Origin: Sphingomonas sp. OV641
GTDB taxonomy: Bacteria; Pseudomonadota; Alphaproteobacteria; Sphingomonadales; Sphingomonadaceae
NCBI RefSeq assembly: GCF_900109205.1
Contig: NZ_FNZB01000003.1
Location: 372,001 to 436,000, forward strand
Direction: 5' to 3'
DNA: 64,000 bases
Shown: positions 1-8,513 of the stretch, piece after piece
How positions within the stretch are numbered: position 1 is the stretch's first letter
Layout of the letters: each line of letters begins with the position of its first letter
Position numbers and translations under genes: made by a program
Notes under the pieces: model-generated
What the model was told of the DNA's origin: nothing
The model's input: only the letters and a program-made list of their open reading frames with translations
The model's database searches: none

Positions 1-444
1 CAGCTGAAGACCGACGCCATTGTCGTGCCGACCGGGGGACCTGGGCGTATCCCGCGCGGGCTGGCGCTGATCGAGGCGAGAAGTGCCAAACGGATGCTGG
101 TCACCGGCGTGGCGACCGGCCTGCGCAAGGTGGATCTTGCCGCAGCGAACGGCCATGCGGCGGCGATCGCCTGCTGTGTCGATCTGGGACGCGAAGCGGT
201 GGATACCCGCTCCAATGCCGAGGAGACCGGGCGCTGGATGCGCGAACATGGCTATAAGTCCGTCCGGCTGGTCACATCGGACTGGCATATGGCGCGGGCC
301 CGCATGGAAGTGGGGGCGGCCCTGGATGCCGATGTTCGCATCCTGCGTGATGGCGTGCCGGCGGAACAGCGACTGGGGCGCTTGGTGAACGAATATAACA
401 AGCTGATCCTGCGCCGGATCGCATTGTGGGCAGGGATTGGCTGA
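1..444 (+). CDS. YdcF/DUF218 family protein, 5' end outside window
   Basis: The reading frame is already open at base 1, so the N-terminus lies outside the window. The visible 147 residues carry the DUF218 (YdcF/SanA/ElyC) core: a VVPTGGPGRI loop near the left edge, then DTRSNAEETG and a VTSDWHMARA segment. In this family these form the Rossmann-like fold and conserved D/H positions. Members are membrane-anchored envelope proteins, often linked to cell-wall or envelope maintenance; the exact reaction is not settled. The stop overlaps the next start by one base (TGATG), so it is probably co-transcribed with the acyltransferase. Confidence 0.8.
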   Translation, partial: QLKTDAIVVPTGGPGRIPRGLALIEARSAKRMLVTGVATGLRKVDLAAANGHAAAIACCVDLGREAVDTRSNAEETGRWMREHGYKSVRLVTSDWHMARARMEVGAALDADVRILRDGVPAEQRLGRLVNEYNKLILRRIALWAGIG

Positions 445-1142
445 TGATGAACTGGCTGCGGACGATCGTGTATCAGATCGTCTTCTACGCTGGATCGGTG
501 CCGATTGTCCTTGGCATCGCGCCGGCTGCGCTCTTTGGCGAGCGGGTGGTGATCCACCATGCGCATCGCTGGGCACGCTATCAGCGCTGGGCGGCGAAGC
601 ACATTCTGGGCATCACCACGCGCATCGAGGGGAGCGTGCCGGAAGGGCAGTTTCTTTTCGCCGCCAAGCACCAGGCGATGTACGAGACGACCGAGCTGCA
701 GCTGATCCTGGGCGGCCCGGCGATGGTGCTGAAGCGCGAGCTCGCGCGCATTCCGGTGTGGGGCTGGGCGACGCGCCTATACGGATCCATGGCGGTGGAC
801 CGCGAGGCATCGGCAAAGGCGCTGCGCCGGTTGATGACCGAAGGGGCGGCGCTGAGAGCCAAGGGGCGATCGGTGATCGTCTATCCCGAAGGTACGCGCG
901 TGCCGCCTGGCGAAACGCCGCCGCTGCGATCAGGATTTGCCGGACTCTACAAGGCGCTGGACCTGCCTGTCGTTCCGATTGCGCTGGATAGCGGGCGATT
1001 ACTGCCGAAGAGGGGCGCCAAGCGGCCGGGCGTAGTGACGATGCGCATCGGCGAGGTGATCCCGCCGGGCCTGCCGCGCCGGGAAGCGGAGCGGCGGGTG
1101 TGGGAGGCAATCAACGCGCTGGAGCGGGACCCGGCGCGCTGA
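444..1142 (+). CDS. plsC: 1-acyl-sn-glycerol-3-phosphate acyltransferase (PlsC family)
   Basis: 232 residues from the ATG that overlaps the upstream stop; an ATG one codon later is an alternative. A hydrophobic N-terminal segment (residues 5-30) suggests membrane association. The acyltransferase motif I reads KHQAMYE at about residue 75, so it is HX4E rather than the usual HX4D, a variant I believe is common in alphaproteobacterial members. A VYPEGTR motif provides the substrate-binding block. The expected role is transfer of a fatty acyl group to lysophosphatidate in phospholipid synthesis at the inner membrane. Pairing with a YdcF-like gene suggests a small envelope operon. Confidence 0.88.
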   Translation: MMNWLRTIVYQIVFYAGSVPIVLGIAPAALFGERVVIHHAHRWARYQRWAAKHILGITTRIEGSVPEGQFLFAAKHQAMYETTELQLILGGPAMVLKRELARIPVWGWATRLYGSMAVDREASAKALRRLMTEGAALRAKGRSVIVYPEGTRVPPGETPPLRSGFAGLYKALDLPVVPIALDSGRLLPKRGAKRPGVVTMRIGEVIPPGLPRREAERRVWEAINALERDPAR

Positions 1143-1181
1143 CGAATCCGTGATCGCCGCGCCGGCCGGCAGGACGCTCGC

Positions 1182-2090
1182 TCATTCGTGCTTGCGGCCG
1201 AAGTCGGCCGCGGCATCATCCTGCCCCTGATCGACGATCGATCGGCGGATCGTGCGCGTGCGGGAGAACAGGTCGAAGAGGGTGTCGCCATCGTCCCATC
1301 GGATCGCCCGCTGCAAATGCGACAGATCCTCGCTGAAGCGCTGAAGCATCTCCAGCACCGCTTCCTTGTTGGCCAGGAAGACGTCGCGCCACATGGTCGG
1401 ATCCGACGCGGCGATGCGGGTGAAATCACGGAAGCCGCCGGCGGAAAACTTGATCACTTCCGATTGCGTCACCTCGGCCAGGTCATTCGCCGTGCCGACG
1501 ATGGTATAGGCGATCAGGTGGGGGAGGTGGCTCGTCACGGCCAGCACGCGATCGTGGTGATCGGGCGCCATGATCTCCACCATGCTCCCCAGACGCCGCC
1601 AGAACTCCGCGACCCGTTCGGTAGCGATTGGATCGCCATCCGCCAGCGGCGTGACGATGCACCAGCGGCCATGGAACAGGCTGGCGAAACCGGCCTCCGG
1701 GCCGCTTTGCTCCGTGCCGGCGACAGGGTGTGCCGGGACGATTGCGGTGCCGGGCAGGGCGGCGGTAAGCGCGCGAACGACCTCGGCCTTGCAGCTGCCG
1801 ACGTCGCTAACGATCGCCTCCACCGGCAGATCGGCAGCCATCTCAACTGCGACCTCGCCCATCGCGCCGACCGGCACGCAGAGGATCACCAGTTCCGCGT
1901 CGGTAACTGCGGCGCCGAGCGTGTCGGTCACATCGTCCACGATCCCCAGCGCGTCGGCGCGGGCGCGGACATCCGGATCTGCATCGTACCCGGTGAGGCG
2001 CACCGTCGGCATATGCTGCCGCACCGCGCGCGCGACGGAGGAGCCGATCAGGCCGAGGCCGATGATGGTGACGCGGGCAAAGGGAAGCAC
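1182..2090 (-). CDS. prephenate/arogenate dehydrogenase
   Basis: NAD(P)-dependent oxidative decarboxylation of prephenate or arogenate, for tyrosine synthesis. The N-terminal Rossmann motif is IIGLGLIGSS, followed by PAHPVAGTEQSGP, the conserved substrate-binding block of the TyrA family. The helical dimerisation domain occupies the C-terminal half. I place the start at the GTG at 2090 (302 residues). The frame stays open to an ATG at 2141, but that 17-codon extension is the translation of an intergenic hairpin and is unlikely to be protein. It lies downstream of hisC on the same strand; in many alphaproteobacteria hisC and tyrA form a pair because HisC-like enzymes also transaminate aromatic precursors. 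Confidence 0.9.
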   Translation of the reverse strand: MLPFARVTIIGLGLIGSSVARAVRQHMPTVRLTGYDADPDVRARADALGIVDDVTDTLGAAVTDAELVILCVPVGAMGEVAVEMAADLPVEAIVSDVGSCKAEVVRALTAALPGTAIVPAHPVAGTEQSGPEAGFASLFHGRWCIVTPLADGDPIATERVAEFWRRLGSMVEIMAPDHHDRVLAVTSHLPHLIAYTIVGTANDLAEVTQSEVIKFSAGGFRDFTRIAASDPTMWRDVFLANKEAVLEMLQRFSEDLSHLQRAIRWDDGDTLFDLFSRTRTIRRSIVDQGQDDAAADFGRKHE

Positions 2091-2121
2091 TTCGAATCTC
2101 CGTTTACCCGCTTCGTCGTCA

Positions 2122-2140
2122 TGCCGGGCCTGTCCCGGCA
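2122..2140. repeat. TGCCGGG-N5-CCCGGCA intergenic palindrome
   Basis: A perfect 7-bp inverted repeat with a 5-base loop sits between hisC and the dehydrogenase gene. It has the form of the short GC-rich palindrome scattered through many alphaproteobacterial genomes. It creates a false N-terminal extension of the downstream gene. Only one copy was noticed in this window, so its repeat status rests on family knowledge. Confidence 0.55.
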
Positions 2141-2187
2141 TTCACCTTACCGCGTGCGTGTTGGCCAGCGAGTTTGCGGAACGGTGG

Positions 2188-2208
2188 ACCGCGGCACAAG
2201 GCCGCGGT
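2188..2208 (-). terminator. GC-rich hairpin downstream of hisC
   Basis: ACCGCGGC and GCCGCGGT form a perfect 8-bp stem with a 5-base loop, 32 bases past the hisC stop. There is no T-tract on the minus strand, so it may attenuate or protect the mRNA rather than terminate. Confidence 0.35.
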
Positions 2209-2239
2209 GACGCTGTTTGACGTCGTTCGCCAGACTTCG

Positions 2240-3337
2240 TTACGCTGCGCCCGCCATATTGCGTAGCGCGGTAATCACCCCGCGCGTCTCGCTCTCCGTG
2301 CCGATGGTGATGCGCAAGGCCTGCGGCAGACCCTGCCCCGGAAGCCAGCGAACGATATAGCCAGCGTCCATCAGACCCTTGTAGGCCGCCTCAGCCGTCA
2401 ACTCGCCTTCGAACACCACCAGGACGAAATTGGCCTGGCTTGGAATGGCGCGCAGGCCGGCATTGCCGAGCTTGGCGATTTCTTCGGAGAACCAGGCGCG
2501 CCACTTGGCATTGTGTGCAGCGGTGCTGGCGACGAAATCCGTGTCTCTCAGCGCGGCCACGGCCGCCGCCGTGCCGGCGATGGTGATCGAGAACGGCAGG
2601 CGGATGCGGTGCATCGCCTCGATGATCGCCGGCGCGCCATAGCCCCAGCCGATCCGCTCCGCCGCCAAGCCGTACATCTTGGAGAAGGTGCGGGTGACCA
2701 GCACGTTCGAGGCAGATGTGGCCAGCGCCATGCCGCCGTCATCGTCGCCGCCGTCGATATATTCGGCATAAGCGTGATCGAGCACCAGCAGGATGTCGTC
2801 GCGCAGCCCGGCGTGCAGCCGCTCGATCTCGGCACGCGGCACATAGGTGCCGGTGGGGTTGTTCGGATTGGCGACGAAGACGATGCGCGTCCGGTCCGTC
2901 ACCGCGGCCAGAATCGCGTCGACGTCCGTCGCATAATCTTGGTCCGGCGCGATCACCGGAGTCGCCCCGACGCGACGGATTGCGATCGGATAGACCGCGA
3001 AGCCATAATTCACGTAAATCGCCTCGTCGCTCGGGCCGGCAAAGGCGCCGGCGGCGAGATGCAGAACTTCGTCCGAACCATTGCCATAGATGATGCGGGC
3101 GGGATCAAGGCCGTGCTTGGCGGCAAGCGCCTCGCGCAGTTCGTTGGCGCTGGCGTCCGGATACCGTTCCAGGCTCATCGCAGCGGAGGCGAATGCCTCG
3201 CGCGCCTTCGGGCTGGTGCCGAGCGGATTTTCGTTGGACGACAGCTTGGCGACCTTGCGGCCGTCATCAGTCGTAGATCGCCCCGGCACATAGGGGGCGA
3301 TGTCCATGATCCATGGTTTGGGAACGGGTCCAGTCAT
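2240..3337 (-). CDS. hisC: histidinol-phosphate aminotransferase
   Basis: 365 residues. A fold-type I PLP enzyme that transfers an amino group between glutamate and imidazole-acetol phosphate in histidine synthesis; paralogues act on aromatic precursors. The sequence shows SSNENPLG near the N-terminus, [11 protein letters not shown] in the middle, and the PLP-lysine motif [18 protein letters not shown]. The start at 3337 ([10 protein letters not shown]) is chosen because homologues begin at this point; the frame stays open for 70 further codons upstream without family-like sequence. It is divergent from metX and followed by the prephenate dehydrogenase gene, which suggests an aromatic/histidine amino-acid operon. 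Confidence 0.93.
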   Translation of the reverse strand: MTGPVPKPWIMDIAPYVPGRSTTDDGRKVAKLSSNENPLGTSPKAREAFASAAMSLERYPDASANELREALAAKHGLDPARIIYGNGSDEVLHLAAGAFAGPSDEAIYVNYGFAVYPIAIRRVGATPVIAPDQDYATDVDAILAAVTDRTRIVFVANPNNPTGTYVPRAEIERLHAGLRDDILLVLDHAYAEYIDGGDDDGGMALATSASNVLVTRTFSKMYGLAAERIGWGYGAPAIIEAMHRIRLPFSITIAGTAAAVAALRDTDFVASTAAHNAKWRAWFSEEIAKLGNAGLRAIPSQANFVLVVFEGELTAEAAYKGLMDAGYIVRWLPGQGLPQALRITIGTESETRGVITALRNMAGAA

Positions 3338-3503
3338 GGAGCGGGCGCATAGCGGGGGCCGGCAAGGGTTGGCAACGGCGCGGATTTCAGGCACTGGCCC
3401 GGTGCAATGCAGCGCCAGCCTAATCCGGCCAGCCAACGAACGGGACGGTGGGGCGCAGATGCACCGCTTCCCCCGTGCGCCGCACAATGCTAGCGCGCGC
3501 TTT
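3338..3503. promoter_or_regulatory. divergent hisC/metX control region
   Basis: 166 bases separate the two divergent starts and must hold both promoters. I found no convincing -35/-10 pair, SAM-II-like riboswitch core or leader peptide in it. Confidence 0.35.
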
Positions 3504-4622
3504 ATGTCCGCCGACGACCAGCGTTTCGGTCTCCAGCGCCACGTCATCCTGCCAGGCCCGCTGCCGCTAGACGGCGGGGGGCGGCTTGCGCCGGTCGAGA
3601 TCGCCTATGAAACCTATGGCACGCTTGCGCCCGATCGCAGCAACGCCGTTCTGATCTGCCACGCCCTGACGATGGACCAGCATGTCGCGGGCGCCAATCC
3701 GCGGACGGGCAAGCAGGGCTGGTGGACCCAGATGGTGGGGCCGGGCCGCCCCGTCGACACGGATAGGTTCTTCGTGGTGTGTGCCAATGTCATCGGCAGC
3801 TGCATGGGATCGTCCGGTCCGGCGACGGTGAACCCGACCACTGGTTCGCCGTTCGGGATGAGCTTTCCCGTCATCACCATCCGCGACATGGTGCGCGCGC
3901 AGGCGCTGCTGCTCGACCACCTCGGCATCGAACGGCTGAAGGCGGTGATTGGCGGTTCGATGGGCGGGATGCAGGCGCTGAGCTGGCCGGCGACCTTTCC
4001 GGATCGCGTCGAAGCGGTGGTGGTGATCGCGTCGGCGGCACGGCACTCGGCCCAGAATATCGCCTTCCATGAAGTTGGGCGGCAGGCCGTGATGGCTGAT
4101 CCCAACTGGCGCGGCGGCGAATATTACGGCCATGACGTGCCGGCGGCTGGATTGGCAGTCGCCCGGATGGCGGCGCACATTACCTATCTGTCAGAGGCGG
4201 GGCTGACCGAGAAGTTCGGCCGCCGGTTGCAGGCGCGGGAGGCGAAGAGCTTCGGCTTCGATGCGGATTTCCAGGTTGAAAGCTATTTGCGCTACCAGGG
4301 AATTGCTTTCGTCGATCGCTTCGATGCCAATTCCTACCTCTACATCACACGGGCGATGGACTATTTCGATCTGGCCGAGGAACATGGTGGGCTGCTAGCC
4401 AATGCGTTCCGCCAGACGCGCGCGCGCTTTGCTCTGATCAGTTTCGACACGGACTGGCTTTACCCCACCCGCGAATCGCGCAGCATCGTGCAGGCGCTCA
4501 ACGCCGCTGGCGCACCGGTCAGCTTCGTAGAGCTGTCCAGCCCATACGGCCACGACGCGTTTCTGCTCGATTCCCCGGAAATGAACCGGGTGGTAGCTGG
4601 CTTCATGGGAACGGCAGCATGA
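3504..4622 (+). CDS. metX: homoserine O-acyltransferase MetX
   Basis: 372 residues. Alpha/beta-hydrolase-fold enzyme that acylates homoserine in the first committed step of methionine synthesis. The nucleophile elbow GGSMGGMQ places the catalytic Ser at residue 152. A FDTDWLYP block carries the Asp and [11 protein letters not shown] the His (residue 350). MetX members use either acetyl-CoA or succinyl-CoA, and alphaproteobacterial sequences cannot be assigned by eye. The start at 3504 (MSADDQRFG) fits homologues; the frame is open further upstream but that part overlaps the hisC promoter region. Its last four bases overlap metW (ATGA). Confidence 0.93.
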   Translation: MSADDQRFGLQRHVILPGPLPLDGGGRLAPVEIAYETYGTLAPDRSNAVLICHALTMDQHVAGANPRTGKQGWWTQMVGPGRPVDTDRFFVVCANVIGSCMGSSGPATVNPTTGSPFGMSFPVITIRDMVRAQALLLDHLGIERLKAVIGGSMGGMQALSWPATFPDRVEAVVVIASAARHSAQNIAFHEVGRQAVMADPNWRGGEYYGHDVPAAGLAVARMAAHITYLSEAGLTEKFGRRLQAREAKSFGFDADFQVESYLRYQGIAFVDRFDANSYLYITRAMDYFDLAEEHGGLLANAFRQTRARFALISFDTDWLYPTRESRSIVQALNAAGAPVSFVELSSPYGHDAFLLDSPEMNRVVAGFMGTAA

Positions 4623-5218
4623 CGCTGAGGGCTGATCTGGCCATTATCGCCAATCACGTCGCGGTCGGGAGCCGGGTGCTTGACGTCGGTTGCGGCGACG
4701 GCGCGCTGATGGCGGCGCTGCGGGACAGCAAGCAGGCGGACGCGCGCGGGCTGGAGCTGGATCCGCGCAACGTGGCTGGCGCGGTCGGGCGCGGGCTGAG
4801 CGTGATCCAGGGGGACGCGGATACGGATCTGGCCGATTATCCCGACCGCAGCTTCGATTATGCGATCCTCAGCCAGACGCTGCAGACGTGCCGCGCGCCG
4901 GATGCGGTGCTCGATCATCTGCTGCGGATCGGGCGACGGGCGTTTGTCAGCTTTCCGAACTTTGCGCACTGGCGCGTGCGCCTGTCGCTGTTGTGGGGCG
5001 GGCGGATGCCGGTGACCCGCCTGCTGCCGGAACGCTGGTACGACACCCCGAACATTCACCATCTGACGGTGGACGATTTCCGCGCGCATCTGCGCGATCG
5101 GGGCATCGCAGTGGAGGGCGCTTGGTTTCTCTCAGGGGACAAGCAGACCCGATCAGCGGCGGCCAATTTCCTTGCGGAGCACGCAATCTTCCTTTTGCGT
5201 GGAACCGATCGACCTTAA
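4619..5218 (+). CDS. metW: methionine biosynthesis protein MetW
   Basis: 199 residues. Small SAM-methyltransferase-fold protein with motif [16 protein letters not shown] at about residues 20-34 and a conserved FPNFAHW block. MetW is normally found right behind MetX and is needed for, or enhances, MetX activity in proteobacteria. The 4-base overlap with metX implies translational coupling. [16 protein letters not shown] segment is also typical of the family. Confidence 0.93.
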   Translation: MTLRADLAIIANHVAVGSRVLDVGCGDGALMAALRDSKQADARGLELDPRNVAGAVGRGLSVIQGDADTDLADYPDRSFDYAILSQTLQTCRAPDAVLDHLLRIGRRAFVSFPNFAHWRVRLSLLWGGRMPVTRLLPERWYDTPNIHHLTVDDFRAHLRDRGIAVEGAWFLSGDKQTRSAAANFLAEHAIFLLRGTDRP

Positions 5219-5241
5219 TCTGTGTTGCACGGCAACTTATC

Positions 5242-5637
5242 ATGACCAAGACAGCTCTCATCATTGAAGACGAGATCTTCGTTGCGCTGGATCTCGAGCG
5301 AATCCTTGTTGACGCCGGATATGAGGTCGCCGCGATTGCTGCCGACAGCGATCAGGCGATCGCGGCGGCGCCGGGTTGCTCCTTCGCCTTTGTCGACATC
5401 AATCTTCGCGATGGCGCGACCGGACCGACAATCGCGGAACGGATCGCGCGCGATTACGGTGTGAAGGTCGTCTTCGTTACGGCGAACCCATCGCAGATCG
5501 GCATTCCGTCAGAAGCGCTTGGCTATGTACGCAAGCCCTTCAATGACCGCGCGATCCTGGCGGCCGCCGCGCTGGCAAGCGGCGAGCAGGATGTCGTCGC
5601 ACACGAGGATGTCATTCGGATCGGTGCGCGCGGCTGA
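5242..5637 (+). CDS. single-domain response regulator
   Basis: 131 residues, receiver domain only, with no output domain. IIEDE supplies the acidic pocket, Asp52 in FVDINLRDG is the predicted phospho-acceptor, and GYVRKPF holds the conserved Lys. The start is the ATG at 5242, 23 bases past metW; a longer open frame upstream is a shadow of metW. Its end overlaps, tail to tail, the end of an HWE sensor kinase by 26 bases. Receiver-only proteins of this kind usually act as phosphate shuttles, or regulate a kinase of the HWE/HisKA_2 group in the alphaproteobacterial general stress response; the pairing here is inference from proximity. Confidence 0.88.
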   Translation: MTKTALIIEDEIFVALDLERILVDAGYEVAAIAADSDQAIAAAPGCSFAFVDINLRDGATGPTIAERIARDYGVKVVFVTANPSQIGIPSEALGYVRKPFNDRAILAAAALASGEQDVVAHEDVIRIGARG

Positions 5638-7156
5638 ACGATGCGGTTGGGACCTCCAGCATCATCTCCAACCCTTCGGGGTGCCAGGTGCGGCGCACAT
5701 TTCCACCAAGCTGCCGGACGGCGCTGAGCTCGATCAACTGACTGCCGAAACCGGCGGGTCGGGCACCGCTCTCGAGACAGGGGCCGCCACGCTCCAGCCA
5801 GTGGATCTGGGCTTGCTCTCCTTGCCGCGCCACGTGGATCGTGATGCGGCCATCGGCGGCGGAAAGCGCGCCATATTTGCTCGCATTGGTGGCAAGCTCG
5901 TGGAATAGCAGCGCGAGGGGAGTCGCCGCGCGATCATCGACATGCACGTCCACGCCAGTGATCGTGACGCGCTCTCCGCGATGTGACTGGTACGGGGCCA
6001 ACAACTCATCCAGCAGGTCGCGCAGGCTGTCCTGGTGCGCGGACGGCCGCGAATTGGTGCTATGCGGGCGGACGAAGTCGTGCGCGCGCCCCAAAGCGGC
6101 GATCCGCTCGCGCAAATCGGCGGCGAGCGGCGCCAGGGGCGGGTGGGCGCGCGCGGCGAGCTGGATAAGCCCGCCGATCACCGCGAAGATGTTCTTGATC
6201 CGGTGCGACAGCTCCTGGCTGATGACTTCGCGTTCCTCCAGCGCCAGCTTCTGCTCGTGTATGTCCGTGCAGGTGCCGAACCAGCGCGTGATCTGGCCCG
6301 TGTCATCGCGGATCGGCAAGGCGCGGCCAAGCACCCAGCGATACGTACCGTCGAAGTGCCGGAGGCGATATTCGATCTGGTACGGATCACCAGTCGACAG
6401 ACTATGCCGCCAGACCGTCCAGGCACGTTCCCGATCGTCGGGGTGAAACATGTTGTTCCAGCCCGCGCCATCGGTGGTGCCAACGGGCACGCCGGTGAAT
6501 TCATACCAGCGGGCGTTGTAGTAATCGTGAAAGCCGTCCGGCAGCGTCGACCAGACCATCTGCGGCATGGTATCCGCGAGCGTGCGGAAGCGCACCTCGC
6601 TGTCGGCGAGCGCCGCGCGTGCGCGTGCCGTGGACTTGCGTTGTTCCCGCTGCTCCCGCGCCGCGCGCCGGGCTTCGAGCCGGGCCATCGCCGTCGTGGC
6701 CAGGATCTCCAGCCCGCGCGTCTGAAAGGGCGTCAAACCATCGCGCGGTAATGCGTCCAGCACGCAAATAGCGCCCAACGGAATGTTTTCGCGCGTGGTG
6801 AGCGGTGCGCCGGCGTAGAAGCGGATGTACGGCGGCCCGGTGACCAGCGGATTGTCGGCGAAGCGCAAGTCCTTTGACGCGTCCCTCACTTCCATGAGCC
6901 GCTCGCCGTGCATGGCATGCGCGCAAAAGGACTGGGAACGCGGCGTTTGCTCCAGATCTGTGCCCAGGCGCGACAGAAAGACCTGCGCGTCCTCCTCAAC
7001 GATGCTGACCAGGGCCGTTGGCGCGCCGCAAAGCTCCGCAGCGAAGGAGACCAAGTCATCCAGCACGCCTTCCTCCCGCGCGCCGGCGAGATCGTAGAGC
7101 GCCAGGGCCTGCTTGCGCATGTCCTCATCATTGATCGGTGGGGAGAGCAGTGTCAC
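5612..7156 (-). CDS. GAF-PAS HWE-family sensor histidine kinase
   Basis: 514 residues and probably cytoplasmic, since no membrane segment is visible. A GAF domain spans about 25-165 (SFCAHAM...GAPLTTRENIPLGAICVLD). A PAS domain with PAC tail covers about 185-305. The H-box QELSHRIKNIFAVIGG puts the phospho-His at 318. The ATPase domain ends in the HWLERGG block that gives the HWE family its W-x-E signature. Such kinases often sense light, oxygen or redox state through GAF/PAS cofactors; the ligand here is unknown. It converges on the receiver-only gene, a likely partner. Confidence 0.9.
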   Translation of the reverse strand: MTLLSPPINDEDMRKQALALYDLAGAREEGVLDDLVSFAAELCGAPTALVSIVEEDAQVFLSRLGTDLEQTPRSQSFCAHAMHGERLMEVRDASKDLRFADNPLVTGPPYIRFYAGAPLTTRENIPLGAICVLDALPRDGLTPFQTRGLEILATTAMARLEARRAAREQREQRKSTARARAALADSEVRFRTLADTMPQMVWSTLPDGFHDYYNARWYEFTGVPVGTTDGAGWNNMFHPDDRERAWTVWRHSLSTGDPYQIEYRLRHFDGTYRWVLGRALPIRDDTGQITRWFGTCTDIHEQKLALEEREVISQELSHRIKNIFAVIGGLIQLAARAHPPLAPLAADLRERIAALGRAHDFVRPHSTNSRPSAHQDSLRDLLDELLAPYQSHRGERVTITGVDVHVDDRAATPLALLFHELATNASKYGALSAADGRITIHVARQGEQAQIHWLERGGPCLESGARPAGFGSQLIELSAVRQLGGNVRRTWHPEGLEMMLEVPTASFSRAHRSE

Positions 7157-7515
7157 GTTTCCAACCGGTTGGGTTCATCGCCGGTCGGCCGACCGATGAT
7201 GGTTGATATGGGTCAGCCGCCGTCAAAGGTCGATGGCCGATTGCTGCTCGCCCGATCGACTGGCCGGGCGGGCAGCGAAGCAGTCAAGCACCGCATCCCG
7301 CATCGGCTCGATCGATCCTCTCGGGGAACCAGCTAACAACTGCCTGAGTTCGGAATTTGATCCTGCGACGACCAGATCAGCGCTGTGCATGCAGGGTAGC
7401 GCATCGTTATGGAGCGTGAAGAGTTTGGAGATCCAAGCTGGGGAGACGCAAGGCTATGCGTCGTTGTGCCATCAAAAACGGCGCGATTGTTGAGGATCGA
7501 TAAGGGAGAGATGTC
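7157..7515. other. intergenic region, divergent promoters
   Basis: 359 bases between the kinase start and the lipoprotein start. It must contain both promoters. I see no conserved RNA or coding sequence that I can support. Confidence 0.4.
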
Positions 7516-7848
7516 ATGCGCATGCCGGCCATAGCAGCGGCTTCATTAATCCTGACGTCATGCGACAGCAGCGCGCCGCAGAACGTGGCAGCGCCAGCGC
7601 CTGCCGAGCCGATGACGAACCAGGCGGCGGAGGTGGTCGCCCTGCCGGAAGGCCAGCGCAATGCGGTGTTGCTGCGCGCGATCCTTGATGCTGGTCTGCC
7701 CTGCCAGGGCGTATCGAGTTCAGAGCCGCTCACGACCGGCGGCTCGACGGCGGACTGGCAGGCGCGGTGCACTGACGGATCGACTCACATCGTGCAGGTG
7801 AAAGCGGATGGTACCGCAATGGTGGTGAGCCGCGCGACCGCTCGTTAG
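7516..7848 (+). CDS. small predicted lipoprotein
   Basis: 110 residues. A short hydrophobic leader ends in the lipobox LTSC (Cys16), followed by a low-complexity Ala/Pro linker (to about residue 40) and a compact C-terminal domain with two Cys (CQGV, ARCTDG) that could form a disulfide. GGGAGAG lies 6 bases upstream of the ATG. No family is recognised. It should be anchored in the periplasm or outer membrane. Confidence 0.7.
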   Translation: MRMPAIAAASLILTSCDSSAPQNVAAPAPAEPMTNQAAEVVALPEGQRNAVLLRAILDAGLPCQGVSSSEPLTTGGSTADWQARCTDGSTHIVQVKADGTAMVVSRATAR

Positions 7849-7943
7849 GCAGCCCTTAAGCGGGTAAAAGCACGCGCGACCGCATGGACTTTGCGAACGC
7901 GCGTGCGAGCGACGACGGCCGATCGTCTGATCAACCCGTCCGA

Positions 7944-8504
7944 TCAGAACGGGACGTCATCGTCCAGATCGTCGGCGAAACCGCCGCGCGACTGACCAAA
8001 GCCGCCGCCCTTGTTGCCGCCCCCACGGCTTCCACCGCCGCTGCTGCCGCCACCGAAGTTGCCGCCGCCGAAATCGTCGCCGCCGCCGCCGAAATCATCG
8101 CGGCCGCCGAAGTCACGACCGCCGCCGCCACCACCGCCACCGGCACCGCCGCCCGGACCGTCCAGCATGGTCAGGACGCTGTTGAACCCCTGCAGGACCA
8201 CTTCAGTCGAGTAGCGATCCTGCCCATTCTGATCCTGCCACTTGCGGGTCTGCAGCTGGCCCTCAATGTAGACCTTCGAGCCCTTGCGCAGGAAACGCTC
8301 GGCAACGTTGGCGAGGCCTTCGTTGAAGATCGCGACCGAATGCCATTCGGTCTTTTCCTTGCGCTCGCCGGAGTTGCGATCCTTCCAGCTCTCGCTGGTC
8401 GCGATGCGCAGGTTCACGACCTTGCCGCCGTTCTGGAAAGAGCGCGATTCGGGATCGCGCCCGAGATTGCCGACGAGAATAACCTTGTTAACGCTGCCTG
8501 CCAT
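7944..8504 (-). CDS. ssb: single-stranded DNA-binding protein
   Basis: 186 residues. The OB-fold (residues 1-115) opens with [15 protein letters not shown] and contains [12 protein letters not shown] long Gly-rich disordered linker follows, and the acidic tip DLDDDVPF binds partner proteins in replication and repair. The linker is encoded by GC-rich repetitive codons. It starts only 9 bases past the feoB stop, so it could be read from the feo transcript, although SSB usually also has its own promoter. Confidence 0.96.
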   Translation of the reverse strand: MAGSVNKVILVGNLGRDPESRSFQNGGKVVNLRIATSESWKDRNSGERKEKTEWHSVAIFNEGLANVAERFLRKGSKVYIEGQLQTRKWQDQNGQDRYSTEVVLQGFNSVLTMLDGPGGGAGGGGGGGGRDFGGRDDFGGGGDDFGGGNFGGGSSGGGSRGGGNKGGGFGQSRGGFADDLDDDVPF

Positions 8505-8513
8505 TGGGGCCCC

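Noticed and set aside
3338..3503. Possible SAM riboswitch upstream of metX
   Set aside because: SAM-II elements often precede metX in alphaproteobacteria, but I could not find the conserved core or pseudoknot pairing here.
7931..8146. Alanine-rich protein opposite or shifted to ssb
   Set aside because: Frame-shifted reading of the same GC-rich linker codons.
8011..8214. Proline-rich protein opposite ssb
   Set aside because: It is the antisense of the Gly-rich linker of SSB.
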